Origin: WTGA01 sp965214055
GTDB lineage: Bacteria > Pseudomonadota > Gammaproteobacteria > Arenicellales > Poriferihabitantaceae
DNA: 64,000 nucleotides
NCBI GenBank assembly: GCA_965214055.1
Contig: OZ243931.1
Coordinates: 186,001 to 250,000, forward strand
Reading direction: 5' to 3'
This document shows positions 26,482 through 35,243 of this stretch, piece by piece. The stretch's first letter is position 1, and each line of letters starts with the position of its first letter. The notes beneath the pieces were generated by a model. That model was not told the DNA's origin. It saw only the letters and a list, made by a program, of their open reading frames with translations, and searched no databases. The position numbers were made by a program, and so were the translations under genes.

Positions 26482-27495
26482 TCAGGGTTGGCCGTCCGCC
26501 GCCGCTCCCTCCTTCTGTACCGGCATCATGTCTTCACGACTGATTCCAAGCACCATGACAATGGGGCTTGCGACAAAAACGGAGGAATAGGTTCCAACGA
26601 TGACCCCAATCAGCAACGCGAATGAAAAACCCCGGATGACCTCCCCTCCCAGCACCAGCAGGGTGCCCACCACCAGCAGGGTGGTCAGTGAAGTCAATAT
26701 GGTCCTTGGCAGGGTCTGATTGATGGCGGTATTCATGATTTCCAGGACCCCCTGTTTGCGCATTTTCCGGAAGTTTTCCCGAATCCGGTCATACACGACA
26801 ATGGTGTCATTCAGGGAATAACCGATCACTGCCAGCACCGCGGCCAGAACCGGGAGGGAGAATTCCAGCTGGAAGACTGAAAATACCCCGACGGTAATAA
26901 CCACATCATGGACCAGCGCCGCCACCGACCCCAATGCGAACCGCCATTCAAACCGGTAGGTCACATACACCAGTATTCCCAGCAATGCATACAGCATGGC
27001 CAGCCCTCCCTGGTTGGTCAGTTCGTCGCCGACCTGGGGGCCCACAAATTCCACACGACGCATCTGAACCCGACAATCCGTGCTTTCCTGGTTCCGGGTA
27101 CATTGCTGGCGATCCGTTGCGGACGTTTCAACCAGGATTTCCTGGTAGGGTTTTCTCAGGGCCGCCATGACCTCGCTACTGATCTCCGCTGCACTGGCGT
27201 CCTGCCTGGTAAACGTCGAGGGCAACCGCACCATGACATCCCGCGGGGTGCCGAAATACTGGACGATGGCATCATCAAAATCACTGTCCTCCAGGGCTGC
27301 TCTTACGGCCTCGATCTGCACCGGGTCCTGGTACCCGACTTCCACCAGGGTACCCCCGGTAAAATCGATCCCCAGATTGAGCCCGCGCAGCAGGAAGCCT
27401 GCACAGGCCACCACCAGCAATGTGGCGGAAACAATCAGCGCCATCCGCCTCCTGCCAAGAAAGTCGATATTGCTTTGTTGCTTCAGGATTTCCAT
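26482..27495 (-). CDS. secF: Protein-export membrane protein SecF
   Basis: The 337-residue protein has the SecF layout: a first membrane segment with the RISxxLxxxG-like GLNLGIDFTGGTLVEV, a periplasmic domain, and five further helices with the motif SLNDTIVVYDRIRENFRK. With SecD it uses the proton gradient to pull preproteins across the inner membrane. Only seven bases separate it from secD. The carboxyl end is a short hydrophilic tail. Confidence 0.96.
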   Translation of the reverse strand: MEILKQQSNIDFLGRRRMALIVSATLLVVACAGFLLRGLNLGIDFTGGTLVEVGYQDPVQIEAVRAALEDSDFDDAIVQYFGTPRDVMVRLPSTFTRQDASAAEISSEVMAALRKPYQEILVETSATDRQQCTRNQESTDCRVQMRRVEFVGPQVGDELTNQGGLAMLYALLGILVYVTYRFEWRFALGSVAALVHDVVITVGVFSVFQLEFSLPVLAAVLAVIGYSLNDTIVVYDRIRENFRKMRKQGVLEIMNTAINQTLPRTILTSLTTLLVVGTLLVLGGEVIRGFSFALLIGVIVGTYSSVFVASPIVMVLGISREDMMPVQKEGAAADGQP

Positions 27496-27502
27496 GATCG
27501 GC

Positions 27503-29386
27503 CTATATCCGCAGTTTTTTTACGGATTTCCCTCCGTAATACCAATTGATCAGCATTCTGGTCACCATGATCGCGCTGAACATGGAAGTCATAATCCCGA
27601 TGCTCAGTGTCACCGCAAACCCCTTGATCGGACCCGTCCCGAAATTGAATAGCACCAGGGCCGCAATCAATGTCGTGATGTTGGCGTCGATGATCGTCGA
27701 CAATGCGCGATCATAGCCAAGATGAATACTGGCCTGTGGAGAATTCAGGTTTCTGATTTCTTCCCGGATACGCTCAAAAATCAATACGTTGGCATCCACC
27801 GCCATCCCCACGGTCAGGACAATCCCGGCCACCCCCGGCAGTGTCAGCGTAGCCTGAAGCAGGGACAGCACGGCAACGATGAGCACCAGGTTCAGCGCCA
27901 GCGCGGTCATGGCCATGACCCCGAACACCCGGTAGTAGACCATCATGAACAGCAAAACCAGGGAAAACCCCATCACCACGGACCGGAAGCCCTGGGTGAT
28001 ATTCGCCTGTCCGAGGCTCGGCCCTACCGTTCGTTCTTCAATAATTTCAACCGGGGCAGCGAGTGCGCCGGACCGCAGCATCAATGCCAGGTCCCGGGCT
28101 TCATCCACGGAATCCAGGCCTTCAATCTGGTAGCGCTTGCCCAGCTGTTCCCGGATAACCGGGGCGGTCAATACCTCTTCAATCCGGGTGGTGACCCGTT
28201 CCGGAGCCCCCCGCTCATCCAGGACCACGTTTCCATTTTCATCCGTCCTGGTCTCGGAGACAAACTCCAGGTAAACCACCGCCATCCGGTTTCCCACATT
28301 CTCAGCGGTAATGCGGCTGTTGATGGTGGCTGCGGCCGAATCCAGGGAAATGCTGACAATGGGACCCCCGGTCTGGGTGTCGAGGCTGGCGGCGGCATCA
28401 ACGATATTGTCCCCGGAATAAATGACCCGCTTCTTCAATAATATCCGCCGTCCATCCCGGAACCGGTACAGCCGGGACCCCGCCGGTGCCTGCCCGGACT
28501 CCACCGCCGATGCATCGTTCTTTTCATCCACCAGGAGCATCTGCAGGGTAGCGGCCCGTCCCAGAATGGTTTTTGCCCGGGCAGTGTCCTGTACCCCCGG
28601 CAACTGGATGACTATCCGGTCATCCCCCTGGCGCTGGACCACCGGTTCTGCCACCCCCAGCTGATCAACCCGGTTCCGCAGTGCGGTGAGGTTCTGCTCC
28701 AGTGCAAAGGTTCTGATTTCATCCACCAGATCCTCGCTGAACTGGCCAAGCAGGATACTCGGGCGACTCTCATCTTCAACGATCCGCACATCGGGAAATT
28801 CCCGGCTCAATAGCTCAAGTGCCTGGTTTCGCTGCTCAATGTTCCGTATATTCGCTTCCAGTTCCCCCTGGCTGTTCAGGGTCACGCTGCGATAGCGGAT
28901 TTTGTTTTCCCTGAGAGTGGTTTTGATATCGTCCCGGTATCTTTCCCTGGCACGACTAATCGCACTGTCCATGTCGACCTGAAGCAGGAAGTGGACCCCT
29001 CCCCGCAAATCCAGTCCCAGGTACATGGGCAGCGCACCGGAATCCGTCAGCCAGGCCGGGGCCCCCGACAGTAAAGTGAAAGCCGTGGAATACCGGGTGC
29101 CCAGCGCACTCTCAACGACTTCCTTGGCGCGAAGCTGGGTTTCGTCATCCCGGAACCGGATCTTGATCCCCGCTTTATCCTGGAGAACGGATTTGTAGGG
29201 GATGCCTTCGGTCTTCAATGCCGCCTCCACCCGCTGCAGCACCGACGATTCCATCGCCAGTCCCCGGGCACCCCGGACCTGCAGGCCCGGGTCGTTGCCG
29301 AAAATATTTGGCAGGGCGTAAAACAGTCCTGCCGCCGTGACCATGACAATGATCAGGTATTTCCACCATGCGGTTTGATTAAGCAT
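27503..29386 (-). CDS. secD: Protein-export membrane protein SecD
   Basis: The 627-residue protein has the SecD layout: an amino-terminal membrane helix, a large periplasmic region beginning with YLGLDLRGGVHFL, then six membrane helices with GVAGIVLTVGMAVDANVLIFERIREE and a carboxyl end with GPIKGFAVTLSIGIM. It partners SecF and YajC in Sec-dependent export. yajC ends 110 bases upstream and secF begins seven bases downstream. The tgt gene often found upstream of yajC is not present here. Confidence 0.96.
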   Translation of the reverse strand: MLNQTAWWKYLIIVMVTAAGLFYALPNIFGNDPGLQVRGARGLAMESSVLQRVEAALKTEGIPYKSVLQDKAGIKIRFRDDETQLRAKEVVESALGTRYSTAFTLLSGAPAWLTDSGALPMYLGLDLRGGVHFLLQVDMDSAISRARERYRDDIKTTLRENKIRYRSVTLNSQGELEANIRNIEQRNQALELLSREFPDVRIVEDESRPSILLGQFSEDLVDEIRTFALEQNLTALRNRVDQLGVAEPVVQRQGDDRIVIQLPGVQDTARAKTILGRAATLQMLLVDEKNDASAVESGQAPAGSRLYRFRDGRRILLKKRVIYSGDNIVDAAASLDTQTGGPIVSISLDSAAATINSRITAENVGNRMAVVYLEFVSETRTDENGNVVLDERGAPERVTTRIEEVLTAPVIREQLGKRYQIEGLDSVDEARDLALMLRSGALAAPVEIIEERTVGPSLGQANITQGFRSVVMGFSLVLLFMMVYYRVFGVMAMTALALNLVLIVAVLSLLQATLTLPGVAGIVLTVGMAVDANVLIFERIREEIRNLNSPQASIHLGYDRALSTIIDANITTLIAALVLFNFGTGPIKGFAVTLSIGIMTSMFSAIMVTRMLINWYYGGKSVKKLRI

Positions 29387-29496
29387 TGTCGAGAAAAGCC
29401 ATCAAATCAGAATACGAAACCTTATACAGGCCTCCGGAGCCACGTCTGGCCGGGCAAGGTACGCTTGCCGGCTCCCGGTGCCGTGCAGTCCAGTGG

Positions 29497-29820
29497 TTAG
29501 AATTTGACGGTCCCTTTGGGCATCATCTGGGACACGGCCATGCGTTGCACCTGAATTTCGACCCCCTTGGCAATCTCGACGGTGATAAAACTGTCATCCA
29601 CCTTGAGAATCTTGCCCAACGCACCGCCATTGGTCACGATTTCATCCCCTTTCTCAAGACTTGCCACCATGGACTTGTGCTCTTTGGTGCGCTTTTGCTG
29701 AGGCCGGATCAGTAAAAAGTAAAATACAACAAATATCAAAATCATAGGTAAAATACCTATCAGGCTGCTTCCGGCGTCCCCGCCGGATTGAGCCCAGGCG
29801 TCCGAAATCAATACATTCAT
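29497..29820 (-). CDS. yajC: Preprotein translocase subunit YajC
   Basis: The 107-residue single-span protein has the usual hydrophobic helix (ILPMILIFVVFYFLLIRPQQ) with the family motif RPQQKRTKEHK, followed by a cytoplasmic domain with GDEIVTNGGALGKI. It associates with SecDF. A short amino-terminal extension (SDAWAQSGG) precedes the helix. Confidence 0.95.
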   Translation of the reverse strand: MNVLISDAWAQSGGDAGSSLIGILPMILIFVVFYFLLIRPQQKRTKEHKSMVASLEKGDEIVTNGGALGKILKVDDSFITVEIAKGVEIQVQRMAVSQMMPKGTVKF

Positions 29821-29941
29821 GATCTTTCCTTTAGAGGGTCGTTAATGGTTTCATGCGGATGAAATGGCCCGCATTTCAGCGCGCCCGATTATGCCATATC
29901 CAAATTCAGAATAGTGAATTCCGGATATCCGGGTACGACAA

Positions 29942-31813
29942 TCAGGTTTCAGTGTACAGTTGTTCGATATCAGATTTAAAGTGCTCAATCAAAACCGGAC
30001 GCTTGAGTTTAAGAGTGGGGGTAATCATCCCATTATCAACCTGCCATTCATCGAGAGTCAAAACAACTTCACGAATATACGCATAGCCCGGAAATCCGGC
30101 CATCAGTTTGGTAATTTTATCTTTGGCAAAATTCCGTACCACTTCGCTGTTCAGGCCAGTTTCGGCATCGACTTCCAGGCTCCTCGCGGTTTCCGGCCAA
30201 AGCTCGGCATTCAGGACCACCACCGCGACGAGGTAGGGCCGGTCCTCTCCCACCACCATGGCCTGTTCAAAGAGCAGGTCGTCGCAAATGGCAGCCTCCA
30301 GGTCAGCGGGAGGGATTTTCTCGCCATTGGACAGTACGATGATTTCCTTGATGCGCCCACTGATGGAAATATAGCCACTGCTGGAAATCCGTGCCTTGTC
30401 TCCGGTTGACAGCCAGCCATCCGGACCGATGCATGCGGCCGTGGCATCAGGGTCTTTCCAGTACCCCAGCATGATGCCCGGTCCCTTTGCCAGCAATTCA
30501 TCGTTTTCCCCCAGGCGCAGCTGCACTCCCCGAAAGGGCAGGCCCACCGTGGACGGGTCATTCCGGGTAAGGGTATTGACCGCCAGAACCGGGCTGGTTT
30601 CCGTTAAGCCGTAGCCCTGGAGGATGTCGATCCCCAATCCGATGAACACCCGGGAAATCGTGGGCGCCAGACGGGCTCCCCCGCTGATTGCAAACCGGAG
30701 TTCCCCGCCAAAGCGTCCCACCACCTTTTGGGCGATCAGGCGGTCGAGGACGAGCCAAAGCAATTGCTTGGGGTGCCAGCTGGCTCGTTTCTGCCGATAT
30801 TCAAACCGCTGCCAGCCGACGGACACCGCCAGCCCGAACAGCCATTTCTTGACCGCGGGCCCCTCGTCCAGCTGGGCCTTGATCCGGGCATAGGCCTTGT
30901 CAAAAATCCTGGGAACCAGGATCAGGACCGTGGGCCTGATTTCGGCAATATCATTCATCAGTTCCGCAATGGATCGATTGAATGCCACCCGGGAACCCGC
31001 CATCATGGTCAGGTAGTAGCCCGCGGTTCGCTCGAACATGTGGGACAGCGGGAGAAAGGAAAGAAAACGGTCCGACGGATAGGCAACGACACTCTGCAAT
31101 GACGAGTAGGCGTTGGACAGGATATTGCGATGGGACAGCATGACGCCCTTTGGCCTGCCGGTGGTGCCGGAGGTATAGACAATGGTGGCCAGGTCATCGG
31201 GGTGAATTTCAGGGATCACCAGCTCTTCCGCCTCGCCCTGTTGCAACCAGGCATCCAGGGCTTCCACCCTGTCATCGCTGCAATCCTTCAACTCGTCTTC
31301 CGGGTCACGGATCACGACGACCCGCCGCAGCTCCGTCAACCGCTCCCGTTCCGCTTCCATTTCGGCCCAATGGGAATACTCTTCGACCAACAGGAACCGG
31401 CTGCGGGTATGCTCGAGAATATAGGCAATATTGTCCGCACGGTCATCCCTGAATACCGGAACCACCACCGCTCCCTGGGCCATCGCCGACTGGTCATACG
31501 CAATCCACTCCCTTGAATTCGAGGCCCGCACCGCGACGCACTCGCCGGGTTTCAACCCATCCCGGGAAAAAGCCTTCCGCCATCTGTGGGCTTCATCCGA
31601 CATTTCCAGCCAGGTGAAATCCACCCAGCATTGCTGGGACGGGTCGAACTGGGTATAGGCCGTATCCCCGGACGACCGGCGGACCCGCTCCCGGAACAGG
31701 GCCGGAAGGGTTTTCGCCTTATCGGGGCCAATGATATCCGCGGTATCCTGGTGCTTTTCCAGAACGTCTTCCGGATAAACCGTGGTCTCCCGGATTTTTG
31801 GATGCTGAATCAT
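29942..31813 (-). CDS. Long-chain acyl-CoA synthetase (AMP-forming)
   Basis: The 623-residue enzyme activates fatty acids to acyl-CoA for beta-oxidation. The phosphate-binding motif YTSGTTGRPKGVMLSH is complete; SFLPLSHMFERT, GYGLTETSPV and GWLSTGDKARI match the long-chain (FAA1/FadD15-like) group. It lies upstream of yajC but ends 121 bases from it and probably forms a unit with fadE, whose stop is 32 bases before this start. Confidence 0.92.
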   Translation of the reverse strand: MIQHPKIRETTVYPEDVLEKHQDTADIIGPDKAKTLPALFRERVRRSSGDTAYTQFDPSQQCWVDFTWLEMSDEAHRWRKAFSRDGLKPGECVAVRASNSREWIAYDQSAMAQGAVVVPVFRDDRADNIAYILEHTRSRFLLVEEYSHWAEMEAERERLTELRRVVVIRDPEDELKDCSDDRVEALDAWLQQGEAEELVIPEIHPDDLATIVYTSGTTGRPKGVMLSHRNILSNAYSSLQSVVAYPSDRFLSFLPLSHMFERTAGYYLTMMAGSRVAFNRSIAELMNDIAEIRPTVLILVPRIFDKAYARIKAQLDEGPAVKKWLFGLAVSVGWQRFEYRQKRASWHPKQLLWLVLDRLIAQKVVGRFGGELRFAISGGARLAPTISRVFIGLGIDILQGYGLTETSPVLAVNTLTRNDPSTVGLPFRGVQLRLGENDELLAKGPGIMLGYWKDPDATAACIGPDGWLSTGDKARISSSGYISISGRIKEIIVLSNGEKIPPADLEAAICDDLLFEQAMVVGEDRPYLVAVVVLNAELWPETARSLEVDAETGLNSEVVRNFAKDKITKLMAGFPGYAYIREVVLTLDEWQVDNGMITPTLKLKRPVLIEHFKSDIEQLYTET

Positions 31814-31845
31814 TGAAATGAAAAACCAATCATGGATATTGGCTA

Positions 31846-34278
31846 TTATACAGATGGATTCAAGTCGAAATGGTCGACATTGATCACACTGCTGACCTTC
31901 TCACGCGTACTGGTGAGTAATTCGGCTTCTTCCGGGGTGACCAGTTTTTCTGCCTGCAGGGCATCTATCCACTGATCATAACTTTCCGATGCCTGCTGCA
32001 CCACCGCGGATTCCTTCAGTCGTTTTCTCAATTCCATGGTTTCAATCATGGATTCGAAGGCCTGTTCAATCCGGGCCGAAATATCCCCCTCATTATGGGA
32101 GATGTAGACACCTTCCGTCAATCGGTCCCGCAGGCCACCGGGGACCTGGACCCCCCGTGCAACCTTCCTGGTCAACCCGTCGTCGGGGAAATCGAGATAC
32201 CGCCCTCCCGCAAAAATGGCGATTCGCAACAGTTTCCCAATGATCCGATTGGGGTAGTTGCGCAGGATGCCATCCAGCCCCTGCTGGGCCCGGTGCAGCG
32301 CATAGTGGCAGGCCCAGTCCGCCACCGCCAGTTCCTCCTCCCGTTCCCCGTTGTCGCAAAACCTTTTCACCGCGGCGGAGGCCAGATAAAGATTGCCCAG
32401 CACATCCGAAAATCGGCCCGAGAGCATCTCCTTTCTTTTCAATTCCCCTCCCAGCAGGAACAGGGTGACATCGACCAGCCAGGCAAAGGAAGCGCTGAAA
32501 TGCTCAATGGTACGGGTGTGCCTGCGAACCATCCCGCTGCCGTAACCGGTAGCGAGGGTGCCACGGCTCAATCCAAAACAGAACGACCGTATCTTGTTTC
32601 CAATCGCATGCTCGACATGGGCCGCCAGGACCCGGTCAAAATCATCCAGTCCTTCCGATTCATCCTCCCGGGCAACGGCCTGCATGGCCTTCAACAGGTG
32701 GGGATGGCATCGGATGGAACCCTGGCCAAATATGATCAGGCTCCGGGTCAGGATATTGGCTCCTTCCACCGTGATCCCGATGGGCACCTGTTGATAGGCC
32801 CGGGCCAGGTAGTTTCCGGGACCCATGCAAATTCCCTTTCCACCATGCAGATCCATGGCATCGTTGATCACCATCCTGGACAGGTCCGTACACTGCTGTT
32901 TTGCAATGGCGGACAACACCGCCGGCCTTTGGTCCAGGGACAGCGCAGAGGTCATCAGGGTTCGTGCACTGTCCAGCAGATAGGTCTGCCCGGCAATCCG
33001 CCCGAGCACCTCCTCAATCCCCTCGAACCGGCCAATGGGAATGCCGAATTGCTCCCGGATCTGTGCATAGGCGCCACTGGTCCGGGCCGCCATTTTAGCG
33101 GCTCCCGTGGCAGCAGCCGGCAAGGAAATCCCCCGGCCTGCGGCCAGGGATTCCATGAGCATCCTCCAACCCTGGCCAACCTGCTCCTGGCCACCAATGA
33201 TCCAGTCCATGGGAATAAAGACATCCTTTCCCCAGTTGGGTCCATTCTGGAACGCCATGTTGAGGGGAAGATGCCGGGCCCCGATGGATACCCCCTTTGT
33301 GCCGGTGGGAACCAGTGCACACGTAATTCCGAGTTCCACCTCCTCTCCCAGCAGGTGGTCGGGGTCATAGGCCCTGAAGGCCAGTCCCAGCAGAGTGGCC
33401 ACCGGGCTCAGGGTGATATAGCGCTTCTCCCAGTTTACCCTGAAGCCCAGCACGGTTTTTCTTTTGTATTTGCCCTTGCAGACTACCCCGCAATCCGGCA
33501 TGCCGGCGGCGTCCGAACCCGCCCAGGGATTGGTCAGGCCAAAACAGGGAATCTCTTTTCCTGCGGCCAACCGGGGAAGATAGTGGGATTTCTGCTCGTC
33601 GGTTCCATAGTGAAAGATCAGTTCCGCAGGACCCAGGGAATTGGGAACCATGACCGTGGCGGCCAGGGTGGCACTTCGGGACGCCAGCTTTTGGATGATG
33701 CAGGACTGTGCATGGGCGGAGAACCCCAGTCCACCGTATTCCCTGGAAGCATTCAGGGCAAAAAATTTATTTTCCCTGATGAAATCCCAAACCGCCGGGG
33801 GCAGGTCATTGAGTTCATGGGTAACTGTCCAGTCATCCACCATTTCACACAATTCCCCGGTGGGTCCTTCCAGGAACCTCTTTTCCTGCTCTGACAACAT
33901 CGGGCCCGGGGTGCCAAACAGCACTTCCCAGTTTGGCGTACCGGAAAACAGCTCGGCATCCCACCAAACGGTGCCCGCATCAATGGCTTCCTGCTCGGTA
34001 CGGGAGACCGGGGGCAGCTTTTCCCTGACCAGGCCAAACACTTTGAGGCTGACGTATTGCTTCCTGAAACTGGGGGCAAAGAACAACAGGACGCTGGTCA
34101 CCAAAAAAACCAGGATGAACAACAGAGAGAAAAATATGCTGGTAAGGTCGGTTATCATTGTAACCAGCAACACCACGACGGATGCAATCATCCAGTTTTT
34201 CAATGGCAATTTCAGCCATAAAAAACCCATCAACAAGACTATCAGTACAATAACTATCATGACCATCGCCCCCGCCAT
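31846..34278 (-). CDS. fadE: Acyl-CoA dehydrogenase FadE
   Basis: The 810-residue protein is the long gammaproteobacterial FadE type (about 814 residues in E. coli) that begins fatty-acid beta-oxidation. Two membrane segments precede the catalytic domain. Supporting motifs are LTNPWAGSDAA, GQGWRMLMESLAAGRGISLPA and MDLHGGKGICMGPGNYLA, with the carboxyl-terminal FadE-specific domain. ATG 34278 was chosen; the frame is open further upstream but that part looks non-coding. It lies just upstream of the acyl-CoA synthetase gene. Confidence 0.95.
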   Translation of the reverse strand: MAGAMVMIVIVLIVLLMGFLWLKLPLKNWMIASVVVLLVTMITDLTSIFFSLLFILVFLVTSVLLFFAPSFRKQYVSLKVFGLVREKLPPVSRTEQEAIDAGTVWWDAELFSGTPNWEVLFGTPGPMLSEQEKRFLEGPTGELCEMVDDWTVTHELNDLPPAVWDFIRENKFFALNASREYGGLGFSAHAQSCIIQKLASRSATLAATVMVPNSLGPAELIFHYGTDEQKSHYLPRLAAGKEIPCFGLTNPWAGSDAAGMPDCGVVCKGKYKRKTVLGFRVNWEKRYITLSPVATLLGLAFRAYDPDHLLGEEVELGITCALVPTGTKGVSIGARHLPLNMAFQNGPNWGKDVFIPMDWIIGGQEQVGQGWRMLMESLAAGRGISLPAAATGAAKMAARTSGAYAQIREQFGIPIGRFEGIEEVLGRIAGQTYLLDSARTLMTSALSLDQRPAVLSAIAKQQCTDLSRMVINDAMDLHGGKGICMGPGNYLARAYQQVPIGITVEGANILTRSLIIFGQGSIRCHPHLLKAMQAVAREDESEGLDDFDRVLAAHVEHAIGNKIRSFCFGLSRGTLATGYGSGMVRRHTRTIEHFSASFAWLVDVTLFLLGGELKRKEMLSGRFSDVLGNLYLASAAVKRFCDNGEREEELAVADWACHYALHRAQQGLDGILRNYPNRIIGKLLRIAIFAGGRYLDFPDDGLTRKVARGVQVPGGLRDRLTEGVYISHNEGDISARIEQAFESMIETMELRKRLKESAVVQQASESYDQWIDALQAEKLVTPEEAELLTSTREKVSSVINVDHFDLNPSV

Positions 34279-34597
34279 ACCACTTTGACCGGGACTATTA
34301 TCCCATAAATTCCTCCGCCGAATCCCGGTAAACGTCTCCCATCCGGGCCAGTCCTCCCCATTGTTCGCTGCAACCCCCCTGTCCGGCCCGGGAATGCAGG
34401 CCCGGACCCCACCGGGGTGGATTTCGGATGACCCGGCATTCCAGCCCATGGTCCAAAGACCGGACCATACCACCGGGAAGTGGTGAACCATCTCCAAAAT
34501 CCGGCAACAGATTTTCTGGCCGGGTTTCCCTCAATGTGCCAAACGGCTCCCCTGGACCAGGGAGGGAACCGCCGGAGCCGGTTTTTCAGTCCGGTCA
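34279..34597. other. Intergenic region between hflD and fadE
   Basis: No gene, repeat or RNA was recognised in these 319 bases. The fadE promoter should lie here on the minus strand, but I see no convincing box pair. Confidence 0.4.
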
Positions 34598-35242
34598 TCA
34601 ATATCCGTACTCGGATGCCAGCAGTTGCCGGGCCCGGTTCACGTATCCCTTGCGCTGGAATATGATTTTCCATCTCCTGCCCCCCAATTGAGTCCACAGG
34701 TAGGCAGACCGGACCCCGGAGAACAATGCCGTGCGTACCCGATTCACGGTGGCCGGGTCCTGGAGCCTGTCCGATTTCCCCCGAACGATGATCCGGGGAG
34801 TCAGGTAGCTGATCGTCCGGCTATACAGACCCGCCAGCAATTCAAACAACCGTTCCGGTTCATATTCGGGTTCCCCCGGGCGGCCCAGGTCCTGGCGGAT
34901 TTCCTCCAGCTCTGCATGGATGATGTGGCTCGTTTTCTCCAGCTTCATCAGCTTGCTGCTGACCTGGTGGACAAAGATGGTGTAATTGAAGATATCCCGG
35001 TCTTCCGCCGTCGACTGGGCCCCAAACAGCAGGACGATTTTCCTCAGCCCGAGCTCGACACCGTGTACCGACCCGTACACATCCTCGGCCCGGTCCGTAT
35101 CCAGCCGAATCAGGCTTTGAGCGGATTGCCAAAGGGCCTCCCGGTCATGCCGGTCCTCTTTGGCCAGTTGGCAGACCAGTGTTGCGGACTGGATCATTCC
35201 CGCAAATGCCAGGGTGATATCCTTGTCAGGGAGGGTCAGCAT
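34598..35242 (-). CDS. hflD: HflD-like protein (lysogenization regulator homologue)
   Basis: The 214-residue all-helical product resembles HflD, a peripheral membrane protein of gammaproteobacteria first known for affecting lambda CII. Family-like segments are LAFAGMIQSATLVCQLA near the start, YTIFVHQVSSKLMKLE in the middle, and VRTALFSGVRSAYLWTQLGG and RKGYVNRARQLL near the end. hflD normally follows mnmA; here it follows an S9 peptidase gene, its ATG one base after that gene's TGA. The identity is strong; the physiological role is poorly known. Confidence 0.88.
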   Translation of the reverse strand: MLTLPDKDITLAFAGMIQSATLVCQLAKEDRHDREALWQSAQSLIRLDTDRAEDVYGSVHGVELGLRKIVLLFGAQSTAEDRDIFNYTIFVHQVSSKLMKLEKTSHIIHAELEEIRQDLGRPGEPEYEPERLFELLAGLYSRTISYLTPRIIVRGKSDRLQDPATVNRVRTALFSGVRSAYLWTQLGGRRWKIIFQRKGYVNRARQLLASEYGY

Positions 35243-35243
35243 G

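Noticed and set aside
27503..29386. Possible FMN riboswitch or tRNA genes near the riboflavin and sec genes
   Set aside because: No FMN-type conserved elements or tRNA-like cloverleaf ends were seen in the short gaps around these genes.
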